DNA of 64,000 bases, taken from NCBI GenBank assembly GCA_002030045.1, contig LQBI01000024.1, forward strand, positions 266,848-330,847, written 5' to 3'. Under the pieces are notes generated by a model. That model was not told the DNA's origin. It saw only the letters and a list, made by a program, of their open reading frames with translations, and did no database searches. The translations under genes and the position numbers were made by a program. The DNA is from Candidatus Aegiribacteria sp. MLS_C (GTDB lineage Bacteria > Fermentibacterota > Fermentibacteria > Fermentibacterales > JCC-6). Shown piece after piece: positions 45,549-53,196 of this stretch. Numbering within the stretch: the stretch's first letter is position 1; every line of letters starts with the position of its first letter.

Positions 45549-45577
45549 ACTGTACCCCAATGACATGCTATTGTCAA
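45549..45577 (-). promoter_or_regulatory. dnaK: Predicted dnaK promoter
   Basis: Minus-strand TTGACA (45577-45572), 17-base spacer, TACAGT (45554-45549). The -10 lies inside the imperfect palindrome GGGGTTACTGTACCCC, a possible operator. No CIRCE element is seen. Confidence 0.6.
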
Positions 45578-45607
45578 CTCTTGGGACCAATAGGTGAATA
45601 AAAAACT

Positions 45608-46657
45608 TCACGTCCGATCCATGCCCGTCACGACCGCCCCTACGGAATCCCTGTCAGGCGAATGGATGATGCCCTTCTCACAGACCAGGGCGGTGATGAG
45701 AGCAGCGGGGGTGACGTCGAAGGCCGGATTGTACACTCCAACTCCGGCGGGCAGGATTCGCATGTTGCCCGTCACGGCCAGTTCCTCCCTTCCCCTCTGC
45801 TCGATCACTATTTCCTCTCCGGAAGCAGTCGACATATCGAAGGTCGATACGGGAGCAACAACGTAGAAGGGTACTCCGTGAGCCTTCGCGGCAAGGGCGA
45901 GGGAATACGTACCGATCTTGTTGGCCGCGTCGCCGCTGGCGGCTACCCTGTCACTTCCAACGATTACGGCGTCCACAGAACCCGTTCTCAGGAGGGATGC
46001 CGCAGCGGAGTCGGGCATTACGACGACCGGAATGCCGGCCCTGTCCAGTTCCCATGAAGTGAGCCGCGCCCCCTGCAGCAGGGGTCTCGTCTCGTCAGCG
46101 TAGACCCTGTCGAGGATACCCCTATCCCGGGCTTCGTAGATGACGGCCAGGGCCGTGCCCAGTCCGGCGGTCGCCAGTCCTCCGGCGTTGCAGTGGGTGA
46201 GGACAGTCGATCCCGGCTTCAGGAGGTCCGCGCCGAACCTGCCCATGGCCCTGCTTGCAGCCAGGTCGTCCTCCCTCATGGCGTCGGCGGACCGAAGAAG
46301 GGCATTCTCGAGACCCTCTACGGACTTCCACTCCTCGAACACCCTCCGCTGAGCGTCTATGGAATGGAAGAGGTTCACCGCCGTAGGCCTGGTGGCGGCC
46401 AGGATGTCCAGCCTGCGTCGGAAACCTTCCTCGAATCCCGCCCCGCGGGGTGCGTTCATCGCCGCGAGCACGCACCCGTAAGCGGCCGCTATGCCTATGG
46501 CTGGAGCGCCCCTTACGGCCAGGGTCCTTATGGCATCGGCCAGGGTCTCCACATCGGTGCAGTCGATATAGTCCTCCGATGCCGGCAGACGCCTCTGGTC
46601 AAGCAGCCTCAGCGATCCGCCCGTCCATTCAAGCGTAGGCAGGGGTTCCAGGTTCAG
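45608..46657 (-). CDS. mtnA: Methylthioribose-1-phosphate isomerase
   Basis: MtnA isomerises 5-methylthioribose 1-phosphate to the ribulose form in methionine salvage. Signatures are VRGAPAIGIAAAYG, LTHCNAGGLATAGLG (catalytic Cys), ADETRPLLQGARLT, GSDRVAASGDAANKIGT (catalytic Asp) and VPFYVVAPVSTFD. The conserved N-terminus (EWTGGSLRLLDQRRLP) is reached only by a CTG start at 46657, which overlaps the coaC stop as CTGA; no ATG, GTG or TTG is in frame between the far-upstream reading and the conserved core. The resulting 349 residues match the family. No other methionine salvage gene is visible here. Confidence 0.92.
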   Translation of the reverse strand: MNLEPLPTLEWTGGSLRLLDQRRLPASEDYIDCTDVETLADAIRTLAVRGAPAIGIAAAYGCVLAAMNAPRGAGFEEGFRRRLDILAATRPTAVNLFHSIDAQRRVFEEWKSVEGLENALLRSADAMREDDLAASRAMGRFGADLLKPGSTVLTHCNAGGLATAGLGTALAVIYEARDRGILDRVYADETRPLLQGARLTSWELDRAGIPVVVMPDSAAASLLRTGSVDAVIVGSDRVAASGDAANKIGTYSLALAAKAHGVPFYVVAPVSTFDMSTASGEEIVIEQRGREELAVTGNMRILPAGVGVYNPAFDVTPAALITALVCEKGIIHSPDRDSVGAVVTGMDRT

Positions 46658-47202
46658 GCCCCCCCGCCCAGCACCTCGAGACAGATGTCCATTATACCTT
46701 CCGGTTCCATGAGCCTTCCCGGCCCCTCGGTACCACAGGCCAGGCCCCCGGTCACAGGTCCGGCCATTGTTACCCCCCTGTCCTTCAGTCTCAGCACGTT
46801 GTCGACCGTGGCGGGATTCCTCCACATCCTGCTGTTCATGGATGGAGCCATGACCACAGGGGCCTCACAGGCAAGGTAGGCCGCCGACAGCAGGTCGTCG
46901 GCAAGCCCCCAGGCTGCCCTGGCCATGAAGTCCGCGGTGGCCGGGGCGACTATCATGAGCGCCAGGTCTTCGGTAAGGGCTATGTGAGGGACCGGATCGT
47001 CCGGCTGGCTGGTAAAAAGGGAAGTATAGACCGGTCTGCCGGTGACACAGGCAAGCTGGGTGGCAGTTACGAATCTGGTACCGGCCTCTGTGAGGACGCC
47101 GTCGACATGCAGTCCCCGCTTCCTGAGCAGTGAAGCCAGTGCTACACCCTTGAAGGCCGCCGCACTGCCGGTTATTCCCAGCAGTATCCTTTCACTTGCC
47201 AT
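46654..47202 (-). CDS. coaC: Stand-alone phosphopantothenoylcysteine decarboxylase domain
   Basis: This 182-residue HFCD-family flavoprotein decarboxylates 4'-phosphopantothenoylcysteine in coenzyme A synthesis. FMN-binding and catalytic motifs are GITGSAAAFKG, APATADFMARAAWG, MAPSMNSRMW and GLACGTEGPGRL. In most bacteria this domain is fused to the synthetase CoaB; here the protein ends after the CoaC domain and mtnA follows. Start ATG 47202, inside the end of coaX with AAAGG upstream. The missing synthetase must be elsewhere. Other HFCD flavoproteins remain possible, but the coaX neighbour supports coaC. Confidence 0.85.
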   Translation of the reverse strand: MASERILLGITGSAAAFKGVALASLLRKRGLHVDGVLTEAGTRFVTATQLACVTGRPVYTSLFTSQPDDPVPHIALTEDLALMIVAPATADFMARAAWGLADDLLSAAYLACEAPVVMAPSMNSRMWRNPATVDNVLRLKDRGVTMAGPVTGGLACGTEGPGRLMEPEGIMDICLEVLGGGA

Positions 47203-47956
47203 CTCCGTACCTTTCACCTATTTCGTCAATTCCTATCAGTGTCAGTTCCGGGCATACCTTGAGATCGCTCTCGCATTCGTCGGCGATACCCCTGGCCCAG
47301 CCGCCCGTGGCCCACAGGACCGGTTCGGCCTCCATCTCCAGCCGGAGCCTTCGGATGGTGTAGTCCGCAGCACCCACGGCTCCGAGAAGTACTCCCGAAC
47401 GTATGGCCCCGGCGGTGCTCCTGCCCGTGGCTTTAAGAGGGAACTCCAGATCGACGGGGTTCAGCTTCTCCGCCTTCTTGAAGAGTTCGGCGGCGGCCGT
47501 GCCCACTCCGGGGGCTATGGCGCCTCCCACATAGGCGCCGTCGGCACCTATCACGTCGAAGGTCGTGGCTGTGCCGAAGTCCACTACTATCGCCGGCAGT
47601 GGACCCATCTTGGAGGCGCCTGCCGCGTTGGCGAGCCTGTCGGCTCCCAGTTCGTGCGGGTAGTCGTACTCTATCCTGATGCCGGCGGTCATCGTCGTCA
47701 CCTCCACAGGATCTACGCCCATGTACCTCCTTGAGAGATCGACCACAGAATGCCTCACCTGGGGTACGACAGTGGCGAAGGCTACTGATCCGGGTGTACA
47801 GTCGCGGAAGGGATCCAGAAGTGTCCTGAGTATCACCCACAGATCGTCGGTGGTCCAGTGAAGCGTGGTTATCCTCCACTGGTCCCGGAGTTCTCCATTC
47901 TGGAAGACGCCCACCGCCGTCTTCGTGTTCCCTATGTCAAGTACCAGCCTTTTCAT
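47192..47956 (-). CDS. coaX: Type III pantothenate kinase
   Basis: CoaX phosphorylates pantothenate, the first step of coenzyme A synthesis. The 254-residue protein begins MKRLVLDIGNTKTAVG, the acetate/sugar kinase-like phosphate-1 motif with the catalytic Asp, and continues with GADRLANAAGA, VVDFGTATTFDVI and GGAIAPGVGTAAAELF. The ATG overlaps the nadC stop (ATGA). The stand-alone coaC overlaps the end, linking steps 1 and 3 of the pathway. Confidence 0.95.
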   Translation of the reverse strand: MKRLVLDIGNTKTAVGVFQNGELRDQWRITTLHWTTDDLWVILRTLLDPFRDCTPGSVAFATVVPQVRHSVVDLSRRYMGVDPVEVTTMTAGIRIEYDYPHELGADRLANAAGASKMGPLPAIVVDFGTATTFDVIGADGAYVGGAIAPGVGTAAAELFKKAEKLNPVDLEFPLKATGRSTAGAIRSGVLLGAVGAADYTIRRLRLEMEAEPVLWATGGWARGIADECESDLKVCPELTLIGIDEIGERYGDGK

Positions 47957-48831
47957 GCTCGCTCCCAGTCAAGACCGATGTCTGCGGAGCGGGCCGAGTG
48001 GGTCAGCGCTCCGCAGGATATGCCGTCCACTCCTGTTTCCGCATACTGCCGAATGTTGTCCAGGGTTATTCCTCCGGAAGCCTCCAGGTATACTCCGGTT
48101 CCCGCACAGATACCGACCGCCTCCCTGAGTTCCGAAACGTCCATGTTGTCAAGAAGGATACGATCGGGCTTCTCATCGAGAACTCGCCTCAGCTGAGGAA
48201 TGCTGTCCACCTCGATCTCCACAGGCAGCTGTTTCCGCCTGAGCCTTTCCATGACAGTTCCCAGATGGTCGGCTCCTCCAAGGACCGCCAGATGGTTGTC
48301 CTTGATCATGGCCATTCCGGAAAGGTCCATCCTGTGGTTGACCCCGCCCCCCATCCTGACGGCATACTTCTCCAGAGCCCTGAGACAGGGAGTGGTCTTC
48401 CTGGTGTCCAGGACCTCCACTCCGGTACCCGTCACCGCATCTACGTACATGCGCGTCAGTGAGGCTATTCCACTCAGCCTGCACAGCAGGTTCAGGCCCA
48501 CCCTCTCCCCCCGCAGCAAGATGTGGGCGGGACCCGTCACCGTACCGATGGCCCTGCCTCCTTCGACCCTCTTACCTTCGGGGATCAACTGCCGGAATGC
48601 CACCTCGTCGTCGCCCGGTCCCCGTGACAGAAACTCGAAGGCCTTTTCAAGCAGGAACCAGCCCGCCACGACCGTGGGTTCCCTGGCGGATACACTGCAT
48701 ACGCTGGTCCGGAAGGCTGCGGGACCCAGAGCTGACGTTGCCGGATCGTCGAACGCCCTGTCCTCCTCCAGGGCCTGCCTGACCACGAGTTCGCCGGCTG
48801 ACTCCGGATCGGACCAGTCAATGGCGGACAT
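47953..48831 (-). CDS. nadC: Nicotinate-nucleotide pyrophosphorylase (carboxylating)
   Basis: NadC makes nicotinate mononucleotide from quinolinate and PRPP. The 292-residue enzyme shows LLCRLSGIASLT, VLDTRKTTPCLRALEKYAV, RMGGGVNHRMDLSG, IKDNHL, VEIEVDS and EASGGITLDNIRQYA, all standard. The ATG at 48831 shares one base with the amidohydrolase stop (TGATG) and has GGAG five bases upstream. It is part of a cofactor-synthesis operon with coaX and coaC. Confidence 0.96.
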   Translation of the reverse strand: MSAIDWSDPESAGELVVRQALEEDRAFDDPATSALGPAAFRTSVCSVSAREPTVVAGWFLLEKAFEFLSRGPGDDEVAFRQLIPEGKRVEGGRAIGTVTGPAHILLRGERVGLNLLCRLSGIASLTRMYVDAVTGTGVEVLDTRKTTPCLRALEKYAVRMGGGVNHRMDLSGMAMIKDNHLAVLGGADHLGTVMERLRRKQLPVEIEVDSIPQLRRVLDEKPDRILLDNMDVSELREAVGICAGTGVYLEASGGITLDNIRQYAETGVDGISCGALTHSARSADIGLDWERA

Positions 48832-50288
48832 CATAGCTCCTGAAGCACCTGAACCTTCTCGTGGACGACTTTTCCCTTGTAAATCGTTCCCACTACTTCC
48901 AGCTCGCTCCATGGCGTGGTGTAAGGGTTACCTGAAAGAACGGCCAGGTCCGCAGTCCTTTCGGGCCTGAGGCTTCCGGCTACCTCGCGGAAACCGCATA
49001 CTGAAGCGGCTTCCAGTGTATACGCGTACAATGCCTCGTCAACCGTCAACCGCTGTTCCGGGTCCGGATGCTCCGTGGCCCCCGAAAGACCGGCCAGCGG
49101 ACCGAAGGGCATGCCGTCGCTGCCGAAGGCTATTCTGAAGTCAGCGTCCACCAACGTCCTGAATGGACTGAGCCCCCTGCCGGCCTCCCTGCCCAGCTTC
49201 TGCTGGTACAATCCTCCCTCCATCTGCCACCTGGAAACGAAATTCGGCTGCATGACGAAGAGATGGACCTCGGAATCCCAGCTGCCGGGCCAGCATGCCT
49301 TGAGTTCCTCAGCATGCTCGACCCTGATGCCGGTGGTCAACCTGCCGCCTCTTGAGGCCAGGAAACGCCCGCTGACGCGGTCAAGCAGTTCCAGCGCCCT
49401 GCCTCCGATGGCATGGAAATTGGGGACCAGCTTGAGGCTCTCGGAGAGTTCCAGCGCTTCCATGACCTCGTCTTCGGACATAATGGGTTCGACTTCGGTA
49501 CCGTCGGAATACGGAACCTTCATCGCAGCGGTGGCCGCACCTATGGAGCCGTCAAGGAAGAACTTCAGTCCCGAAGCCTCCTTCAGGGCCGAGCCGCGGG
49601 GGTCTTCGAGGACCTCCCTTCCGTAGAGGCACACTGATGTCCTCAGGCCGGGCTTGCTGTCCCTGAGGACCTTGGCTGTCATGTAGCTCTCGTAGGTGAA
49701 CACGGAAGTCACTCCAGCCTCCTGCGCCATCCTGACAGCGTTCCGGCAGGCCTGCCTGAGGAGCCTGGGCTCCGGAGGGAAGAGCTTCTCGAGGTCGAAT
49801 ATCACGCCTTCGTGAATCAGGCCTGTAGAGCGGTCCAGGCCGGGAGCGTCCCCGGGAAGCTGTTCAAGTATCCTGGAGTTAACCAGGGCGGCATGACCGC
49901 AGACGCGTTTCAGTATGACAGGTCGGCCGGCGGAGACCCCGTCCAGTTCTTCGAGTGACGGGAGCCTCCGGTCTTCCCAGGTGCTCTCGTCGAATCCGAA
50001 ACCTCTAAGGACCTCTCCGGTCCTTTCCGAATCCTTCTCCCTGGCGACGATGTCCAGCAGACCGCGGGGGGATGCCGCGCCGCCAAGATCGACCAGAATG
50101 GTCTCCAGGCCACTCCAGACGAAGTGACAGTGAGCGTCGACGAATGCCGGGACGACGAAAAGATCGGACCTGATCTCGGGGGCATCCTCGATCTCTTCTA
50201 TACTGCCTTCCGCGATATAGATGCGGGTAGGACCCAGAGGAGGTCTTCCCGGTCCGACCCAGACTCCGCCGCATTCGATTATTCTCAT
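48831..50288 (-). CDS. YtcJ-like metal-dependent amidohydrolase
   Basis: This 485-residue member of the amidohydrolase_3 family has the metal-binding VDAHCHFVWSG near residue 50, ILKRVCGHAALVNS, LKFFLDGSIGAATA, RVEHAEEL and a late Asp in IAFGSDGMPFGP. The C-terminal beta-sandwich segment (RTADLAVLSGNPY) is typical. Substrate is unknown; YtcJ-type enzymes hydrolyse varied amides. It starts within the GGDEF gene stop (ATGA) and overlaps nadC, so it may be expressed with NAD and CoA synthesis genes. Confidence 0.88.
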   Translation of the reverse strand: MRIIECGGVWVGPGRPPLGPTRIYIAEGSIEEIEDAPEIRSDLFVVPAFVDAHCHFVWSGLETILVDLGGAASPRGLLDIVAREKDSERTGEVLRGFGFDESTWEDRRLPSLEELDGVSAGRPVILKRVCGHAALVNSRILEQLPGDAPGLDRSTGLIHEGVIFDLEKLFPPEPRLLRQACRNAVRMAQEAGVTSVFTYESYMTAKVLRDSKPGLRTSVCLYGREVLEDPRGSALKEASGLKFFLDGSIGAATAAMKVPYSDGTEVEPIMSEDEVMEALELSESLKLVPNFHAIGGRALELLDRVSGRFLASRGGRLTTGIRVEHAEELKACWPGSWDSEVHLFVMQPNFVSRWQMEGGLYQQKLGREAGRGLSPFRTLVDADFRIAFGSDGMPFGPLAGLSGATEHPDPEQRLTVDEALYAYTLEAASVCGFREVAGSLRPERTADLAVLSGNPYTTPWSELEVVGTIYKGKVVHEKVQVLQEL

Positions 50289-51172
50289 TTACCCTTGTCC
50301 TTCAGGTGATTGAACATGAGTTCAAGTGTTTCAGGCCTCACCTCAAAGCTGAAGAAAGTCTTGTCCACCCTTCGCTCAACGCTGGTCACTCTGCCAGTTA
50401 TCTCTGCGGTGACGTAACCCCCGTCCGGAGCCCTTCCCTCCGCTATCTCACGAACACCCCTGGAGGGATCCGAAATCTCCCTCGCCTCTATCTCGGTCAT
50501 CTCCTGCCTGTGCCGGAACCACCTGGTGAGGATTATGTAGCTGCCCTCGCTGATGGACGACGGTGCCGGAAATGTCACCTCCAGGGTAACCTTGCCGTCA
50601 TTTCCACTGCCGTCAGGGCTGTAGATGCAGACCCGGTTCCTGCCCTCGTTCTTGGCCTGGTAGAGAGCCTGGTCCGCCGCCACCAGCAGCTCGCTTCCCT
50701 CCACGGAGGGAAAGCTGCTCACACCTACGGAGACGGATATTATCAATGGCACCGGCGCCGCTTCCGGCTGCTCCTGGTGACTGCCCTCCACCGGCGAGTT
50801 GTATACCAGTAACCTTATCCTCTCAGCGGTCATGGATGCCTCGTCGGGCGTGGCGTTGGGAAGGAGCACGGTTATCTCCTCCCCGCCGTACCTGTACGCT
50901 TCGCCCCTGTACATCACAGCCTGTCGTATCAGGCCGGACACGTGTCTGAGAACCCGGTCACCGGTGCTGTGTCCCCACTTGTCGTTGAACTTCTTGAAAT
51001 GGTCTATGTCCAGCATAAGGGCTGCCATGGGAAGCGCCTCACCCCCCATCCTCCTGAGAAGGAGCGGAAGCGACCGGTCGAGCGCCTTCCTTGGGGGTAT
51101 GCCGGTGACGGCATCGAGTTCGCCCCTCCATGGAAACGCTGTCTCTGGATCGAAGAACCCAGCTAACGACAT
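50285..51172 (-). CDS. GGDEF-domain protein (probable diguanylate cyclase)
   Basis: This 295-residue protein has no membrane helix. Residues about 18-190 form a GGDEF domain with LMLDIDHFKKFND (metal/substrate binding), RYGGEEI as the active-site loop (GGEE at 96-99) and YQAKNEGRNRV. The usual RxxD inhibitory site just upstream is MYRG, so product inhibition is probably absent. Residues about 200-295 are a beta-rich tail domain I do not recognise. ATG 51172 was chosen for its GGGAGG site; an upstream ATG lacks one. It heads the amidohydrolase-nadC-coaX-coaC-mtnA operon. Confidence 0.87.
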   Translation of the reverse strand: MSLAGFFDPETAFPWRGELDAVTGIPPRKALDRSLPLLLRRMGGEALPMAALMLDIDHFKKFNDKWGHSTGDRVLRHVSGLIRQAVMYRGEAYRYGGEEITVLLPNATPDEASMTAERIRLLVYNSPVEGSHQEQPEAAPVPLIISVSVGVSSFPSVEGSELLVAADQALYQAKNEGRNRVCIYSPDGSGNDGKVTLEVTFPAPSSISEGSYIILTRWFRHRQEMTEIEAREISDPSRGVREIAEGRAPDGGYVTAEITGRVTSVERRVDKTFFSFEVRPETLELMFNHLKDKGK

Positions 51173-51292
51173 TCCCAGACCTCCCGGTTTGGTCAATAAT
51201 AACATGAAATCGACGAAATGGAAGCGCTCGCATTGACGCGGGACCTGTATCAGTGCAGACTATTCATTGTGTATTCTAATGGAGGATCAAAG

Positions 51293-51769
51293 ATGTCCGG
51301 CATCGGTTTCGGGTTGCTAGCCGCGACCTTTACTGTAATTCTGTGCGCGTGTTCCTGGTCAGGAGATCAGAGGGATGTCCTGAATGCTTTTCAAAGGGTA
51401 TCGGGCATCCTTGAGGCGGGTGAATGGGAGACCGCCATCGAGGAAGGACTGGACGCCGGTACCGGCAGGTTCCTTGATTCCCTCTCCGAGGACCTCTCAG
51501 GGCGAGGACTGGAGGGTTACGGATCGGCCTCCGAGGTCCTTCAGGTCTTTTACCGGGAATACGTTGACTTCGACGGGGAAGTTACTATGATTTTCATTGA
51601 TGGCAGCGCTGCGGAGATCACCGTCACACCGATTGATGACGGTTCTTATTCTGCAGCCGCCCCCAGTCAGTACACAATGGTCCTCGAGGAGGGCGAGTGG
51701 ATGATGGACCTGTCCGAAGTTTTCAGGGCAGGCATGGAAGCCGACCTTCGGGGTTCTTACATCCGCTAG
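51293..51769 (+). CDS. Small lipoprotein, unknown function
   Basis: This 158-residue protein has a signal ending in ILCAC, suggesting lipid attachment. The mature part mixes helices (SGILEAGEWETAIEEGL) and strands (EVTMIFIDGSAAEITVTPID, MVLEEGEWMMDLSEVF), resembling in outline the NTF2-like DUF4878-type lipoproteins. Start ATG 51293 has GGAGG seven bases upstream. It is followed 79 bases later by the repeat lipoprotein on the same strand. I do not recognise a family. Confidence 0.75.
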   Translation: MSGIGFGLLAATFTVILCACSWSGDQRDVLNAFQRVSGILEAGEWETAIEEGLDAGTGRFLDSLSEDLSGRGLEGYGSASEVLQVFYREYVDFDGEVTMIFIDGSAAEITVTPIDDGSYSAAAPSQYTMVLEEGEWMMDLSEVFRAGMEADLRGSYIR

Positions 51770-51848
51770 CCGGGGATTTTCTGCACTGAATGCCGTCACT
51801 TTGCCGTACCGGTTCGGGAAACCGGAGAACAAGAAGAGAGGGAATTTG

Positions 51849-52853
51849 ATGAAAAGACTGGCAATACTCTTCGGTATGCTGGCCATCGCCCTGTTCACCG
51901 CATGCGGTGATCAGGCCCAGGAGGGTGACACCACCACCGACCAGGGTACCGATGAAACCGAGCTTGCTGAGGTCACCATAATCAACGGCCTCGAGGCCTT
52001 CGACATCCATGACATCTATATCGACCCCTCGGACGAGCCATGGGGCGAAGACCGCCTGGGTGCGGAGGAGATCCTTGAACCCGGTGGATCCTTCACCGTC
52101 GAGATCGAACAGGGCACCTGGGACATACAGATAATCGACGAGGACGAAGACACATACACCCTCTGGCAGGTCGAGGTCGGTCCCGACGGCCACGAGTGGA
52201 ACGTGACCCTTGACGACATCGACAGCGACTGGGGCACCGACGAGGTATTGGAGCCCAGGATCATCGAGGTCGGCGATGGAGAAGCCTGGATCTCGATAGT
52301 CAACGATCTGGGCGGTTACGACATATTCTACGTCTACATCTCCCCAACTGATTCCGAGGACTGGGGCGAGGACTGGCTCGGTTCCGAGGTCCTTCTTCAG
52401 GGAGACGAACTCATTGTCCACCTTGATCCCGGCACGTACGACATACAGATCGAGGACGTGGACGGGGACACCTACACCATGTGGGAACTCGACGTCAACG
52501 ATACCGGATACCAGTGGGTCGTCACCCTCGACGATCTCGACATGAACACCGACGAGTCAATGGGCGCCGTCGTCCTGGAAAGCGGAGAGGGCAGCGCCCC
52601 CGTTACCATCGTGAACGACCTGGGCTCATGGGACATCTACTATGTGTACGTCGATCCTTCCGATTCCCCATGGGGTGACGACAGGCTCGGTGCCGACATT
52701 CTCTCCACCGAGAGCCAGATCACCGTATGGGTCGATCCCGGCACCTACGACATGAAAGTGGAGGACGAGGACGGCGACACCTACACCCTCTGGGGCGTCG
52801 AGGTCGGCGAGGCAGGCTACACATGGAACGTAACGCTGGCTGACATGGACTGA
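51849..52853 (+). CDS. Asp-rich lipoprotein with three tandem repeats
   Basis: This 334-residue secreted protein has a basic start (MKRLAIL) and lipobox LFTAC with Cys19. After a short Thr/Asp-rich linker come three repeats of about 84 residues at 42-125, 148-231 and 252-334. Each has V-x-I-x-N-xL near its start, then IY/VY-x-x-P-x-D, WG-x-D-x-LG, PGTYD-type and DGDTYT-type motifs. The DxDxDT segments (DEDEDTYT, DVDGDTYT, DEDGDTYT) resemble calcium-binding loops. The protein is very acidic. No catalytic motif is visible. Surface-exposed binding or matrix protein is a reasonable guess only. Start ATG 51849 has AGAGGG upstream. Confidence 0.82.
   Translation: MKRLAILFGMLAIALFTACGDQAQEGDTTTDQGTDETELAEVTIINGLEAFDIHDIYIDPSDEPWGEDRLGAEEILEPGGSFTVEIEQGTWDIQIIDEDEDTYTLWQVEVGPDGHEWNVTLDDIDSDWGTDEVLEPRIIEVGDGEAWISIVNDLGGYDIFYVYISPTDSEDWGEDWLGSEVLLQGDELIVHLDPGTYDIQIEDVDGDTYTMWELDVNDTGYQWVVTLDDLDMNTDESMGAVVLESGEGSAPVTIVNDLGSWDIYYVYVDPSDSPWGDDRLGADILSTESQITVWVDPGTYDMKVEDEDGDTYTLWGVEVGEAGYTWNVTLADMD
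51972..52850 (+). repeat. Three in-frame tandem protein repeats
   Basis: Units at 51972-52223, 52290-52541 and 52602-52850 (period about 312-318 bases) code the repeated domains of the lipoprotein. Similarity is obvious at protein level; the third and first units are closest at the SD-x-PWG-x-DRLGA segment. Confidence 0.85.
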
Positions 52854-52867
52854 TCCAGCTATTCAAC

Positions 52868-52887
52868 CGATCAGCTGACGCTGATCG
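52868..52887. repeat. Inverted repeat after the repeat-lipoprotein stop
   Basis: CGATCAG and CTGATCG pair across a six-base loop 14 bases after the stop codon. No T run follows. Confidence 0.5.
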
Positions 52888-52907
52888 ATCCTGCTTGTAT
52901 CAGTTTG

Positions 52908-52946
52908 GAAGAAACCCCCGGGCCGGAAAGCCCGGGGGATTTCTTC
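52908..52946 (+). terminator. Terminator of the repeat-lipoprotein gene
   Basis: CCCCCGGGC (52915-52923), six-base loop, GCCCGGGGG (52930-52938), flanked by GAAGAAA on the left and TTTCTTC on the right, which can extend the stem and supplies a weak T tract. Works in principle in both directions. Confidence 0.75.
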
Positions 52947-53031
52947 ATGACGCACGCTTTCCTGCAACCGCTCCATGAAGCGCGGGGGGTCGAGGGTTGT
53001 TCCGTGACCGGCCATGCTGTTCTGGATCAGG

Positions 53032-53051
53032 GCCGATCACACGTGATCGGC
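53032..53051. repeat. 9-bp palindromic repeat
   Basis: GCCGATCAC (53032-53040) and GTGATCGGC (53043-53051) with a two-base centre; a near-perfect palindrome that could be a protein site or part of a hairpin. Confidence 0.5.
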
Positions 53052-53055
53052 TTGA

Positions 53056-53091
53056 AAGAAACCCGTGATCCTTGCGAATCGAGGGTTTCTT
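53056..53091. repeat. 9-bp inverted repeat similar to the terminator at 52908
   Basis: AAGAAACCC (53056-53064) and GGGTTTCTT (53083-53091) with an 18-base loop. The flanks resemble the upstream terminator, followed by TTTCTTCATG in both. Confidence 0.5.
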
Positions 53092-53149
53092 CATGTAGGA
53101 TGCTTATTCCAGTGATACTCCAGATCAGTTCATGTCGCGGAAAACTGCA

Positions 53150-53177
53150 AAGCCCCCGGACGGACGTCCGGGGGCTT
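53150..53177 (-). terminator. rpsD terminator
   Basis: A 12-bp perfect stem (AAGCCCCCGGAC at 53150-53161, GTCCGGGGGCTT at 53166-53177) with a four-base loop, about 20 bases after the rpsD stop. On the minus strand it is followed by a T-rich TTTGCAGTTTT. Confidence 0.8.
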
Positions 53178-53196
53178 CCGTACAGTTAGACGGGTC

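Larger units (their letters stand above)
52854..53196. other. 343-base intergenic region rich in hairpins
   Basis: No gene is supported. Between convergent genes it holds five inverted repeats: 52868-52887, 52908-52946, 53032-53051, 53056-53091 and 53150-53177. The second and fourth share GAAGAAACCC-like left arms and TTTCTTCATG right flanks, as though duplicated. Confidence 0.6.

Noticed and set aside
45426-45607. CIRCE/HrcA operator upstream of dnaK
   Set aside because: The TTAGCACTC-N9-GAGTGCTAA element is not present in any close form.
52854-53196. CRISPR array
   Set aside because: The repeats are unequal inverted repeats without regular direct repeats and spacers.
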